From: Paragonimus skrjabini miyazakii
Lineage: Eukaryota > Platyhelminthes > Trematoda > Plagiorchiida > Troglotrematidae
Length of the DNA: 64,000 nt
Direction: 5' to 3'
Assembly: GCA_014338405.1 (NCBI GenBank)
Contig: JTDE01021359.1
Coordinates: 16,362 to 80,361, forward strand
Shown here: piece by piece, positions 54,401 through 59,524 of the stretch
Position numbering within the stretch: position 1 is the stretch's first letter
Layout: each line of letters begins with the position of its first letter
Notes under the pieces: generated by a model
Seen by the model: only the letters and a program-made list of their open reading frames with translations
Databases searched by the model: none
Told to the model about the DNA's origin: nothing
Translations under genes and position numbers: made by a program

Positions 54401-56829
54401 TGGATTTACATGAACAAGCGTGAGTATGAATGTGTGACGGTTAGTGCGCTTCGTCAGTTGACCGCACTGATTGCATGCTGTAGACGTTTTCGTATGCTAT
54501 CCCTGGTGTTTGTGAATATGGCATAAATTTCACATGATGAAAATGGGTACCTCCGGCTTTCCGTTTGGCGGTCACGTGGAAATAGCATTCATGTTTATTG
54601 ACGCTCACTCGCTCTCTCCCTCCCTCTATCAAATCAACACTGTCGAGACCGGCTCCATCCTCCTCTGGATTAATCAGGCAGCGATACTACAGTGACCGTG
54701 ACTTGAATTGACGAACGTCGTACAACCAGCAGAATTCCCTACACATTGTCACCCATCCAAGGCGAACCCAGTTGTTATATTATATCACCGAACCGACAGA
54801 CACAGCGGGGTTCTCTTTTGTATAATTTACTTTTTATGTTCTTCGCACCCGTATGCAATGCAGGGTTCGAACCCACGGTCTGCGTTATTTATAACGTACC
54901 GCTGCGGACTTTTCTAAACACACCTCGAAAGTTTGTTTGTTACGGTTATCGAAAGTTACACATCGTAGCAGCACTGTAAAACCCGCCCATGCTCCCATTC
55001 TAAATATGTGCAACGGCAAGCTCTAATCGAGTTTCCCTGTCGCGCAACACACTAACTCGTACGTGGAGTAAATTGCGTTCCTCCGCTCAAATCTAGGTAT
55101 GTAAATGAGTTTTCAAAAGTTTCTGCCGTTTGCCATCTATATCGTTGTTAGTCCGTCAAACGAATCACATAAAGTTGAACTCCGTACATCATCAGACATC
55201 CGGTTTCAATACCGCTGCCTAACTTTCTGATGTTTTTTTTCACAAACCTACGCAACACTTGCCCAAGGTGATGCCTGTTAAAGTGGGTGCACGTATGCAT
55301 CTACTTTGGGGGGAGATTGGGCACCTTTTAAGGTGAGCAAAAGAATTGGTTTCCTCGTTTTCACAGTATGCTGTGTTCGTCTTTATGCAACATACTAATT
55401 CGGAAATAGGTGGGATGTCGCCAGGCCATCCAAACGAAGGTAGTATCTATCGTAACAGTCAGGCTGAAATCCGCGACCCTGTGACTAGTGGTCAGGTGTC
55501 GTCATCAATGGGCCACTGCAGACTCTTGACAACGGGTATAAAGTGTGAATAAACAAAAAACCGGGCGATTTTGAGGCTACTGCCTGCACGTCCACGCTAC
55601 AATGCATCCGATTAATACAACGCATTTATCAGTGCACGGCCTGCAACCACAGAAGCACCACTAAAACACGTGCCTTAATTACATCAAGTTTATTGGTATG
55701 GAAATTGCTTGCATCGGAGCTAAAACCAATATTGTACAAGACAGGCGGATAACGTTGTCTCTCTGGATCTGTCACAGCAAAGGACACGCGATTAGAAATT
55801 GTGTCCACATGTGACCCCAAGGTCTTAGTTCTGATTCACTATTACCTCTGTTGCTATAGCTTTTCATAGATCGTAGCTGATGTGGTAACTGCCAGCCGCA
55901 TCTCATTCATTCAAGTCGTTATGCTAAGTCGTAATATCGTTGATCAAGTTTTCGCTGTGTGGAGTCGAACTCGATCAATCCGAACGCCTTGATCTACAGA
56001 CCCGGATGAAACCACCACGTCCACTGCATTCAACATCATACAGACCTGCCCGAAGTATTTGCGATACGCTCTGGGCAAACCAGTTGAGGGCAGTATATTT
56101 GGTATATTATAAGCGGCACACCGTTTGTTTGCTTAAACAACTTTGCCCTTGTACCTGAACGTCCACCGCCACTATAACCGAAAACGTCTATTACTGGATA
56201 AGATGAGGTTTATCGGAAGGCCTATCAACCGCGTTTGTACAAGCATACCGTTGTTAGAAGTAGGTGTCCTGTCGAATAGCATTTCGAACTAGCTACTCCG
56301 ATAATCACAACCTGGCAGTCGGTGTTTGCCGACTGCGCTCAATAACACAATTATCATTTTGATAACTCGTGTTCACGTTGCTGCCTGACTATCTATCCGT
56401 TGGCGGTCTCCGCCAGTGTACGGAGTATATGACCTAATCATTGCAGATTGTGCATTTTTTAACTAAAAAGATAGGACTGTGAAGAACAGTGTTGCGCATG
56501 TGATGGAGACAACAGTCACGCGCAACTCGTTCGCCCACGGCCTCCTCGCGAACGTGCCATTTTCCGACCACATAATAGGCTGGACCGCACACGGGTGTTA
56601 CATGCCCATAGTTTCAACTTGACACAACAACAGCTACGCAGCACCAGTGTATAAACATGGGATTGTCATTTATAAAATCGCGGCTTAAAAATGATAACGA
56701 ATGTTTGGTTATTGTTGTTGATTTCGTTTCTCCTTCAGACTCGCTGAAGAATTGCAACTGGAACGATCGGCTGCTGCAAGCGTGCGCTGCTCGAACCGAG
56801 ACCATTTGGAAAAATGCACCCTTCAATAA
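243..56829 (+). CDS. EHBP1: EHBP1 homologue, 12 exons, 5' end missing from window
   Basis: EHBP1 proteins link endosomal membranes to actin: the N-terminal C2-like region binds membrane, the CH domain binds actin, and the C-terminal bMERB domain binds Rab8/Rab10-type GTPases in endocytic recycling. The exons seen here are 243-401, 12206-12526, 19969-20086, 24728-24983, 31001-31048, 31385-31407, 33320-33526, 43551-43593, 52590-52881, 52922-52995, 54305-54419 and 56739-56829. All junctions are GT-AG and the phases chain to one open frame of 581 residues. The CH domain covers about residues 10-113 (LLIWCQDIT, FCAILHHFYPDK, MMTYLHQIR). The bMERB domain is at the C-terminus (RRWFVLVSRKNALI, LLLHDLVKLVNERDDMIKELD), and the last residues are KCTLQ, close to the KCVLQ end of vertebrate EHBP1. 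No NPF (EHD-binding) motif occurs in the visible part; in vertebrates these lie upstream of the CH domain, so here they would be outside the window. Identity is firm at both ends; the linker exons are weaker. Confidence 0.93.
402..2124. other. Intron DNA without recognisable content
   Basis: First part of the 11.8-kb EHBP1 intron. Only short open frames without family resemblance are present, and no repeat unit shared with the rest of the window was seen. Confidence 0.5.
2125..4300 (-). mobile_element. Decayed LINE, ORF1 and RT remnants, reverse orientation
   Basis: Read on the - strand, the higher coordinates (about 4221-3441) carry an ORF1-like region with LPKVVFSRHSVMKEMLLAAH, then ARVYNDISWAERQ and LTIIHGRLYPNLDPDD, a pattern known from nucleic-acid-binding ORF1 proteins of LINEs. 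Lower down, RT motifs appear in order: VVVYFDFTNAFDRENHAVL (motif A, about 2530-2600), SWLEPLLSNPLHTVRVNGAL (about 2420-2490) and FVDEVEMWR (a decayed FADD motif C, about 2285), then a tail ending SAKLCI near 2135. Several frameshifts and stops break it, and no endonuclease part is seen. It is inactive. The clade (Jockey, CR1 or L2-like) cannot be fixed by eye. Confidence 0.7.
5186..7303 (+). mobile_element. Non-LTR retroelement family 1, 5' region and endonuclease
   Basis: The 5' part (about 5186-5990) has a short proline/arginine-rich frame (5582-5947) with an imperfect internal repeat around 5650-5685 and 5710-5750. An apurinic-type endonuclease follows, spread over several frames: CMSETRVYDSS (6010), ISAYAPTDSCSDA (6280), IIILTGDFNAQLGRL (6380-6424), TQLDHIAVSYRW (6604) and LDSDHAVVRAHFVL (6680). 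A linker region at 6973-7300 ends RWAGHFEEQFSWPQPDHVDD. The copy stops exactly where a - strand element begins. The same 5' end and linker are found in the copy at 37739-40890. Stops and frameshifts make it non-functional. It looks RTE-like. Confidence 0.85.
7306..8032 (-). mobile_element. Retroelement family 2, 3' part, inserted in family 1
   Basis: It starts at the low end with a (TCA)n tail, the reverse complement of the (ATG)n tail typical of RTE-like elements. About 400 bp of 3' untranslated sequence follows, then the C-terminal part of the RT protein on the - strand (7999-7700), with MSNEEVRKRVFGTD, LHLHRLRWLGHVLRMP and LPHRALFADAAADWRKVRGG. It runs into the assembly gap, so its 5' end is unknown. 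It is nearly identical to 22991-23368, differing at only a handful of positions by eye, which suggests fairly recent activity. Confidence 0.85.
8033..8132. other. Assembly gap (100 N)
   Basis: A run of exactly 100 N is a conventional placeholder for unknown length. It lies between two retroelement pieces of opposite orientation, a likely cause of assembly failure. Confidence 0.98.
8133..8803 (+). mobile_element. Family 1 retroelement, 3' end with (ATG)n tail
   Basis: It encodes, with frame changes, RIYNACVRSILLYGSET, VFDHRCLRQLAHIKWTDRVS, LGHVLRMSSDRLPYRALYTE and SRNMKTLTAPLSIVGRCRLP, the C-terminal end of an RTE-like RT protein. A TGA replaces the expected Trp after SET. It ends in a (ATG)7 run (8778-8799). 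It is probably the far side of the element that starts at 5186. Confidence 0.82.
8804..12205. other. Intron DNA, no gene seen
   Basis: Rest of the first EHBP1 intron. No domain or shared repeat was recognised, apart from a more GC-rich, repeat-like island at about 11735-11935. Confidence 0.5.
11735..11935 (+). repeat. GC-rich island, possible dispersed repeat
   Basis: About 200 bp open on both strands and richer in G+C than its surroundings. One reading gives LGIDPVNLRPGRALLSTQ. Such strings resemble tRNA-derived or SINE-like repeats of flukes, but no second copy is present in the window, so this is only a suspicion. Confidence 0.25.
12206..12526 (+). CDS. EHBP1: EHBP1 exon: second half of CH domain and linker
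   Basis: Acceptor atatgcag, donor gtgagt. The phase joins exactly to the exon ending at 401, giving DKIDFSKL across the junction, where vertebrate EHBP1 has DLIDYKSL. It continues with AFDVAAKLGIPRVLDPVEL and MMTYLHQIRTHCTGL, the end of the CH domain. The rest is a serine/threonine/proline-rich linker. Confidence 0.95.
12527..17571. other. Intron DNA, no gene seen
   Basis: Part of the 7.4-kb second EHBP1 intron. Only short, unsupported open frames and a weak tRNA-like module near 13352-13410 were seen. Confidence 0.5.
13352..13410 (+). repeat. tRNA-like module (pol III boxes)
   Basis: Box A-like tcggtagctcatttatc, then box B-like gagttcgactgc about 30 bases on. A decayed tRNA-derived repeat head is possible. 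The cloverleaf is poor. Confidence 0.3.
17572..17870 (+). mobile_element. Penelope-like element, GIY-YIG endonuclease fragment
   Basis: One frame reads CGTSYIGRTTRRLSERI from about 17582, then TESFKPIYRICG and GRILSIAEAIAIRLYLPPLC, ending AQNRLVKTLNLP followed by TAG at about 17869. This is the usual C-terminus of the GIY-YIG endonuclease of Penelope-like retroelements. The histidine-rich middle (EHHPAWL) is missing, apparently by internal deletion, and a TGA precedes the motif, so it is a relic. A competing frame over the same bases gives no family resemblance. Confidence 0.8.
17871..19968. other. Intron DNA, no gene seen
   Basis: Remainder of the second EHBP1 intron. Apart from the tRNA-like module at 18149-18201 I recognise nothing. 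Confidence 0.45.
18149..18201 (-). repeat. tRNA-like module (pol III boxes)
   Basis: On the - strand, a box A-like gtagcggttaacatgc is followed by a box B-like agggtacgaattctgg. The arrangement is that of tRNA-derived SINE heads. Box B has a substitution in the GTTCGA core, so it is probably inactive. Confidence 0.4.
19969..20086 (+). CDS. EHBP1: EHBP1 exon: Ser-rich linker
   Basis: A strong polypyrimidine tract and gttcgcag precede it; the donor is gtaaag. It enters in phase 2 and leaves in phase 0. It starts PYQKHSAKTD, which resembles the SPYCRRTKSD stretch after the CH domain of vertebrate EHBP1. The remainder is Ser/Ala/Lys-rich with no domain seen. Confidence 0.85.
20771..20860 (-). 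mobile_element. Family 2 retroelement, short 3' end
   Basis: A (ATC)n tail, then about 80 bp matching the 3' end of the copy at 7306 (common string tcacactgaagcttaactgc, with one change from the other copies). It is strongly 5'-truncated, as expected for incomplete target-primed reverse transcription. Confidence 0.8.
22991..23368 (-). mobile_element. Family 2 retroelement, 5'-truncated 3' end
   Basis: About 380 bp nearly identical to 7316-7688, starting with a (TCA)n tail and ending abruptly at ttagtcgc. Beyond this point the similarity to the 7306 copy stops. No convincing target-site duplication was seen. Confidence 0.88.
24728..24983 (+). CDS. EHBP1: EHBP1 exon: linker with short helix
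   Basis: Acceptor tggccag; donor gtacgt after GCA A (phase 1). It encodes MRYEHMLAKARSLLQQTRL, similar in pattern to the RARxLxxxAR helices in the vertebrate EHBP1 linker. A proline/serine-rich stretch and an acidic segment follow. Confidence 0.82.
28795..28870 (-). repeat. tRNA-like sequence (pol III boxes A and B)
   Basis: On the - strand, tagctcagttggtggagc (box A with a perfect GCTC/GAGC D-stem) is followed at about 40 bases by ggattcgaatcc-like gattcgaatcc (box B). The T-stem and anticodon stem pair poorly, so this is more likely a tRNA-derived repeat or tRNA pseudogene than a working tRNA gene. Confidence 0.5.
30878..30897. repeat. (AC)10 microsatellite
   Basis: Uninterrupted AC dinucleotide run, 20 bases. 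Confidence 0.95.
31001..31048 (+). CDS. EHBP1: EHBP1 small exon (48 nt), Arg/Lys/Ser-rich
   Basis: Chosen because it is open only in the phase required by the preceding exon and because it ends at a strong gtaagg donor in phase 1. It encodes RRRKSHRRSLMRFNSD, a basic stretch with several possible kinase sites (RRS, RRKS). The acceptor (aatcgag) is modest, with a T-rich tract ahead of it. It rests on phase and splice signals, with no homology. Confidence 0.5.
31385..31407 (+). CDS. EHBP1: EHBP1 micro-exon (23 nt)
   Basis: Acceptor ctgtttcag, donor gtaaag. The 23 bases enter in phase 1 and leave in phase 0, which is exactly what is needed between the exons at 31001 and 33320. It encodes GIPVASTT with the split codon. 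The support is signal strength and phase only. Confidence 0.5.
31408..33319. other. EHBP1 intron, no gene seen
   Basis: The 1.9-kb intron between the micro-exon and the exon at 33320. No domain or shared repeat was recognised. Confidence 0.5.
33320..33526 (+). CDS. EHBP1: EHBP1 exon: linker
   Basis: Acceptor gtcttgcag, donor gtacgt, length 207 with phase 0 at both ends. The other two frames contain stops. It encodes a Ser/Pro-rich start, then LKVRRLKLSQLNLF, which may correspond to the LKLKKLLEVQ segment of vertebrate EHBP1, and a tail rich in Pro, His and Gly. Confidence 0.72.
33527..37738. other. EHBP1 intron DNA, no gene seen
   Basis: First part of the 10-kb intron. It includes an AT microsatellite at 36940-36967 and otherwise only unsupported short frames. 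Confidence 0.5.
36940..36967. repeat. (TA)n/(TATG) microsatellite
   Basis: An alternating TA tract interrupted by two TG steps, 28 bases. Confidence 0.9.
37739..40890 (-). mobile_element. Family 1 retroelement, near full length, decayed
   Basis: On the - strand from high to low coordinate: a 5' end matching 5186-5420 (for example ctgactaggactccggtcc), an internal deletion of about 0.6 kb relative to the + strand copy, and the endonuclease (ASETRVYDSS at 40620, FNIQTYAPTDSCSD at 40350, IIILTGDFNVQLGRL at 40240, WTQLDNLAVSY at 40050). The linker GHFEE near 39450 follows, then RT with SNGVQQGC (38790) and MEYADDLA, the YADD catalytic motif (about 38655-38670). The C-terminus reads KGRVYNICVRLVLFYGSETW (38390), and the tail is short and ATG-rich. 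Many stops and frameshifts make it inactive. It shows the order and approximate length of the family (at least 3.1 kb). Confidence 0.88.
40891..43550. other. EHBP1 intron DNA, no gene seen
   Basis: End of the 10-kb intron. No domain or shared repeat was recognised. Confidence 0.5.
43551..43593 (+). CDS. EHBP1: EHBP1 small exon (43 nt)
   Basis: A pyrimidine-rich tract with tgtctctcag precedes it, and the donor is gtgagc. It enters in phase 0 and leaves in phase 1, the only combination that joins 33526 to 52590. It encodes ILSQTRTPDDSENA. Signals and phase support it; homology cannot be judged at this length. Confidence 0.62.
44830..45002 (+). mobile_element. Family 1 retroelement, short 3' fragment
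   Basis: It matches 8470-8640 in order: an accttgactg-like block, a taggtgctatct block in place of taggtgtcgcct, and gtgtcgcagtc near the end. It is truncated at both ends. Confidence 0.65.
46550..46660 (+). mobile_element. LINE RT scrap
   Basis: One frame reads HGSVLGLLLFAIHGPLNRVH followed by PFMLM, resembling the QGSVLGPLLF motif and the following residues of LINE reverse transcriptases. The FADD motif that should follow is lost. This is short, so the assignment is tentative. Confidence 0.4.
47740..47825. repeat. Imperfect tandem repeat
   Basis: Two diverged units share a tgtatggattt/cgtatggattt core followed by taaccat and a ttc-rich end, about 50 bp apart. A weaker third unit may precede them. 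Confidence 0.45.
49960..50230 (+). mobile_element. RT C-terminal scrap of an RTE-like element
   Basis: One frame gives MMYGAIMYGLLFYCCET, and further on SRLRDIAPCV and LHLQLRWHARAHT, a decayed form of the LLYGCETW ... LHLHRLRWLGHVLRM pattern seen in the other copies. Confidence 0.5.
50584..50596. repeat. Left copy of 13-bp direct repeat (probable target-site duplication)
   Basis: The sequence ctaattctagtat is repeated perfectly at 50986-50998, on the other side of the Penelope-like insert. Confidence 0.75.
50603..50675. repeat. Left arm of 73-bp inverted repeat
   Basis: Its reverse complement matches 50887-50959 at 70 of 73 positions by eye, and similarity continues more weakly outward. The arms are separated by 211 bases. 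Confidence 0.85.
50887..50959. repeat. Right arm of 73-bp inverted repeat
   Basis: This is the copy in coding sense: it carries the AWLNSGITKSVNSTILSHLV part of the GIY-YIG protein. The left arm is therefore the inverted duplicate. Confidence 0.85.
50986..50998. repeat. Right copy of 13-bp direct repeat (probable target-site duplication)
   Basis: Perfect repeat of 50584-50596. The flanks on both sides differ beyond these 13 bases. Confidence 0.75.
51614..52271 (-). pseudogene. Coding-like - strand block, unidentified
   Basis: Three successive - strand frames (52271-52071, 52067-51819 and 51964-51614) read as lysine-rich, charged protein, for example NKTQQLAKRMKKKLFKSSLP, NAKTIIGTMKEELVYPG and EYLKEIKQCRAKHRDEAEEF. 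The composition looks more protein-like than the rest of the intron, and the frame changes twice. It could be a frameshifted remnant of a retroelement or of a host gene nested in the EHBP1 intron. I do not recognise a family. Confidence 0.3.
52590..52881 (+). CDS. EHBP1: EHBP1 exon: start of bMERB domain
   Basis: Acceptor ttctctcag, donor gtgagt. After a Ser/Val/Pro linker it encodes an acidic amphipathic helix with LDEEAASLEQRLR and then EEELLRRWFVLVSRKNALIH, matching the bMERB (DUF3585) signature that has EWFMLVNKKNALIRR in vertebrate EHBP1. Confidence 0.95.
52922..52995 (+). CDS. EHBP1: EHBP1 exon: bMERB helix 2
   Basis: It is separated from the previous exon by a 40-nt intron (52882-52921). 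It encodes EKEDDLKRKTQMLREELRQI, aligning with the vertebrate segment that begins EKEHDLERRYELLNRELR. Confidence 0.95.
52996..54304. other. EHBP1 intron with a retroelement scrap
   Basis: A 1.3-kb intron whose only recognised content is the family 2 scrap at 53058-53160. Confidence 0.5.
53058..53160 (-). mobile_element. Family 2 retroelement, short diverged 3' end
   Basis: It matches the family 2 end (atggacagcaatacatcagt, then tactgatccttgcctgcca in place of cactgatgcttaactgcca) with clear divergence, so it is older than the 7306 and 22991 copies. Confidence 0.7.
54305..54419 (+). CDS. EHBP1: EHBP1 exon: bMERB helix 3
   Basis: Acceptor cacttcag, donor gtgagt. It encodes RRREDLLLHDLVKLVNERDD and MIKELDLHEQA, the most conserved part of the bMERB domain (vertebrate LLLDELVALVNKRDALVRDL). 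Confidence 0.96.
54420..56738. other. Last EHBP1 intron, no gene seen
   Basis: It contains a tRNA-like module (54863-54910) and a possible - strand family 1 scrap near 56430-56470 (gtacggagtatatgacctaa, matching the reverse of 8376-8395). Otherwise nothing was recognised. Confidence 0.45.
54863..54910 (-). repeat. tRNA-like module (pol III boxes)
   Basis: On the - strand, a box A-like gcagcggtacgttat precedes a perfect box B, gggttcgaaccc. The cloverleaf is incomplete. Probably a tRNA-derived repeat. Confidence 0.4.
56739..56829 (+). CDS. EHBP1: EHBP1 last exon with CaaX-type end
   Basis: Acceptor tccttcag; it opens in phase 2 and reads LAEELQLERSAAASV up to the stop at 56827-56829. The last four residues are CTLQ. 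A Cys-aliphatic-aliphatic-Gln end is a prenylation signal of the type preferred by farnesyltransferase, and vertebrate EHBP1 ends in CVLQ. A longer reading frame (56657-57172) crosses this exon in another frame and is not coding. Confidence 0.93.
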
Positions 56830-57182
56830 ACCAACAACGGATCCATTCCCCATCAACCGGCTGTCCGTGGGCGCATTCTGGCTTTGTACAAACTTCCAAG
56901 CTTCGGTTGAAACTGCAGGCGGAATTCCTATTTCTGTTCAACATGCAACAACCGCTTTTCATTCGCTACTAATCGTGTGGCTTTCTTTTAATCAACTCCG
57001 TACTTCAACGCGCAAAGCTTGTTTACCATTTTATTCTTTTTGCTGTTGTCTTTATTTCTCTTTGATTTTACATTTTCTCCTTTTAGTTCTGCTTTTTATA
57101 TTTGTCACTTGTGTCGTCGTTGCGCCGAATACGTATCATGCATATATACATTCACGACAACCGATGGACTGAAAAGAAGTCG

Positions 57183-57240
57183 TGATTGGTTAGGAATTCG
57201 ATGGTCGGTTTCCAACTTTGAGATTCCGAGTTCGAACCTA
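57183..57240 (+). repeat. tRNA-like module (pol III boxes)
   Basis: A box A-like tgattggttaggaattcg is followed by a box B-like gagttcgaacct. Arrangement and spacing fit a tRNA-derived repeat head. Confidence 0.4.
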
Positions 57241-58780
57241 GCAATGCTGCTTTCGACGGCATGTTATCTATACACGACATTCCAGTTAACAATAGCCCGT
57301 GGCCGTAGTTGAAAACTAGTGTTCGCTAGTATCATCTTTGTAAGCCAGGACTAGTCAGGCCACAATAGATCCGATTGAGACAATTTCGCTACGTGGTCGT
57401 TGTGTATCAGTTCAAGCATGCAGCTTAGGTAGTGATCAAACACATGACCATGAGGTTAAACCTACTATCTCGCAAATGCTGTTCAAGAGCGTAATGTCAG
57501 CTGTATATTTCCATCACTTTTTGAAGGCACCGGCAGTCATAATCCTGTGCATTGCCATTCGCGCACTTGGGTGGCCCGACGATGCTGAGCAGACGTTGCC
57601 GGCAAGCTAGTTTGATGTCACCATCCACTGTGTGTGGTCAGCGTTCGGTGGACTAACAACAGACGCTGAAATTCATTAGGGCAGTCGGCGGTTGGTTATC
57701 AGCGTCGTTTTCTGAACGCCAGTGATCCTCCAGATCAGATGGGTCACGGACACCGTACGCCTGCATCAACATGGTGGCTGGTTTCAAGGGGCTTGCTGGA
57801 AAGTAACATTTGAAAGCGAAAGGTGCGACGAAATGTGAGGGTGTTCGATTGGAAATTAACTAAGTCCTTGATTGCTTATCAGCAATCAGAAACATTGTTT
57901 AGCAGGTCTAATGAAATCGGAAATTTCGACTTGACATTGAAGTTTTAATCGCGGTTTTATCGATTGGTACTAATTCTTCTGTCGAGATGATCAGGTAAAA
58001 ATCGGAAGCGGTTGTATTCAGATATGATACTTCGGTCGTGCTTACTACGAGGTCACTGGCTCAATGCTTCATGATGGCGTGGCTGAAGTTAAAGTCCTAG
58101 TGATGGCAAGAATACTGACGAGCTCTTACAAAAGAATACGTGCTTCTGTTCGAATGGGATCGACTGGAAGGTCCGTCTGAATATGAAGGTTGTGAGTAAA
58201 TGTGTCTTAGTTTGATAATGCCGTTTGGTGGACCCGTTAATCGAAAAACAGTTAAAGAGCTTAATCAACCGAAGTGTTATGTTATACGAGACGTTCATGT
58301 TATTTCAGGTGAAAATCTGACAAAACAGTTCAGTACGATGTCGGGTGAAGGCTGTCGTTGCCTGATTTCATCGAATGAATAAAACCACAAGAAGGCTGTT
58401 ATCTGTTAGGCAACCTCTTACAATTGCTTGCAGTTCGGTTGTTTAGTTACAGTCTTGGTTCCCTTTGTTTTTGGTCAATGGGTGGAGTGTTATCCCGCCC
58501 CTCTCAACTGCACGTTTATGCAAAAAGTAAGCACTAATAATGTATGTACCCCTTGAACACTCCGTCGTATCTAGACGAGGATAGCATAGTGAACAAATTC
58601 CAACCAGTGAATCTACCCGATGAGCCACACTAGGATGGATGGGTGCGGGTTCTCACGAACCTAACATGAAATTAGACAATCTCAAGTAATGCCCGGTTTA
58701 TACTAGTCAAAAGCCCCTCACTACTTACCAGTAATTAGATGGCTGTGTGCCAGGTTACCGGGACTTTGGCAGGATTGCTC

Positions 58781-58839
58781 CGGCTTGAACCTAGGATAGT
58801 TAATAGCAGAGATGCCAGTAAAACTAACACCGAGCTACT
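58781..58839 (-). repeat. tRNA-like module (pol III boxes)
   Basis: On the - strand, gtagctcggtgttagtt (box A-like) is followed by aggttcaagccgg (box B-like). Confidence 0.4.
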
Positions 58840-59249
58840 TCAGGTTGCAGATAACGGAATAACTGTTTAGACTTGGAAGAAATCCAACCACGAAGCACGG
58901 ATCTCGCTGTTACCCGTTCACCGCAACCGAAATGAGACTGTCAAAGAACAATTACACTTCGACGAGACGTAGATACCACCTTTCTACCACCATTTACAAA
59001 AGAATGTATTAGCTGATAGCAAAGAATCAGTGGCGGTGGTGATAACCACGACGAAAGGTAGGAAGAGAACACTACCAATGGCGACGACTGGGAGATGGTA
59101 AGACTGCAAAGAGCATAACTTGCCTGCCAGAGCAGACAACTACTGGTTTGCGCCACAACCCCATGAGGTAAAAGTAAACTGGATAAAAAGGAGTCAGAAA
59201 GTTTGTTTACTGCCAAAGTGAAACGTAAATACAGACGTACCAAAAATGG

Positions 59250-59524
59250 TTATTTCAATTTTGCTCGTAATTTGGCTGGATATTCCTCCGGTGGAAGACC
59301 ACGTACGGAGAAGAGCCGTCTAGCACGTTCAGAAAGGGTGCCGCCGCATTTGAGGCCCCTGGAACTCAACGATTCCTTAAGAACTTCAAGACCGAGGGAT
59401 TCTAGTGAGGCAGCGTCGGAGATCGCTTCCAAATCTGAATCGCTCAGTGGTTGGACAGTAGGTTGCCGAGAAACCGAACCGGATTCTGGGTTAGGTATCG
59501 ATATGGGGGGCTCAGTGGCGATAG
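59250..59524 (-). CDS. SDE2: SDE2 exon 5: SAP domain and stop
   Basis: Acceptor accctatttag; it enters in phase 1, matching the donor at 62494. It encodes SLGLEVLKESLSSRGLKCGG and TLSERARRLFSVRGLPPEEY, a SAP DNA-binding domain almost identical in pattern to the end of vertebrate SDE2 ([20 protein letters not shown]). It ends KLRAKLK and TAA. Confidence 0.95.

Larger units (their letters stand above)
56830..59249. other. Convergent intergenic region between EHBP1 and SDE2
   Basis: A 2.4-kb region between the two stop codons, holding both 3' untranslated regions. AATAAA at 58378-58383 (+) is a candidate poly(A) signal for a long EHBP1 3' UTR, and another AATAAA (56825-56830) overlaps the stop codon. 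tRNA-like modules lie at 57183-57240 and 58781-58839. No TTTATT (- strand signal) was noticed close to the SDE2 stop. Confidence 0.5.

Noticed and set aside
56657..57172. Longest open frame of the window (171 codons, +)
   Set aside because: It overlaps the last EHBP1 exon in another frame, ends in a hydrophobic Phe/Leu run from T-rich DNA, and matches no family.
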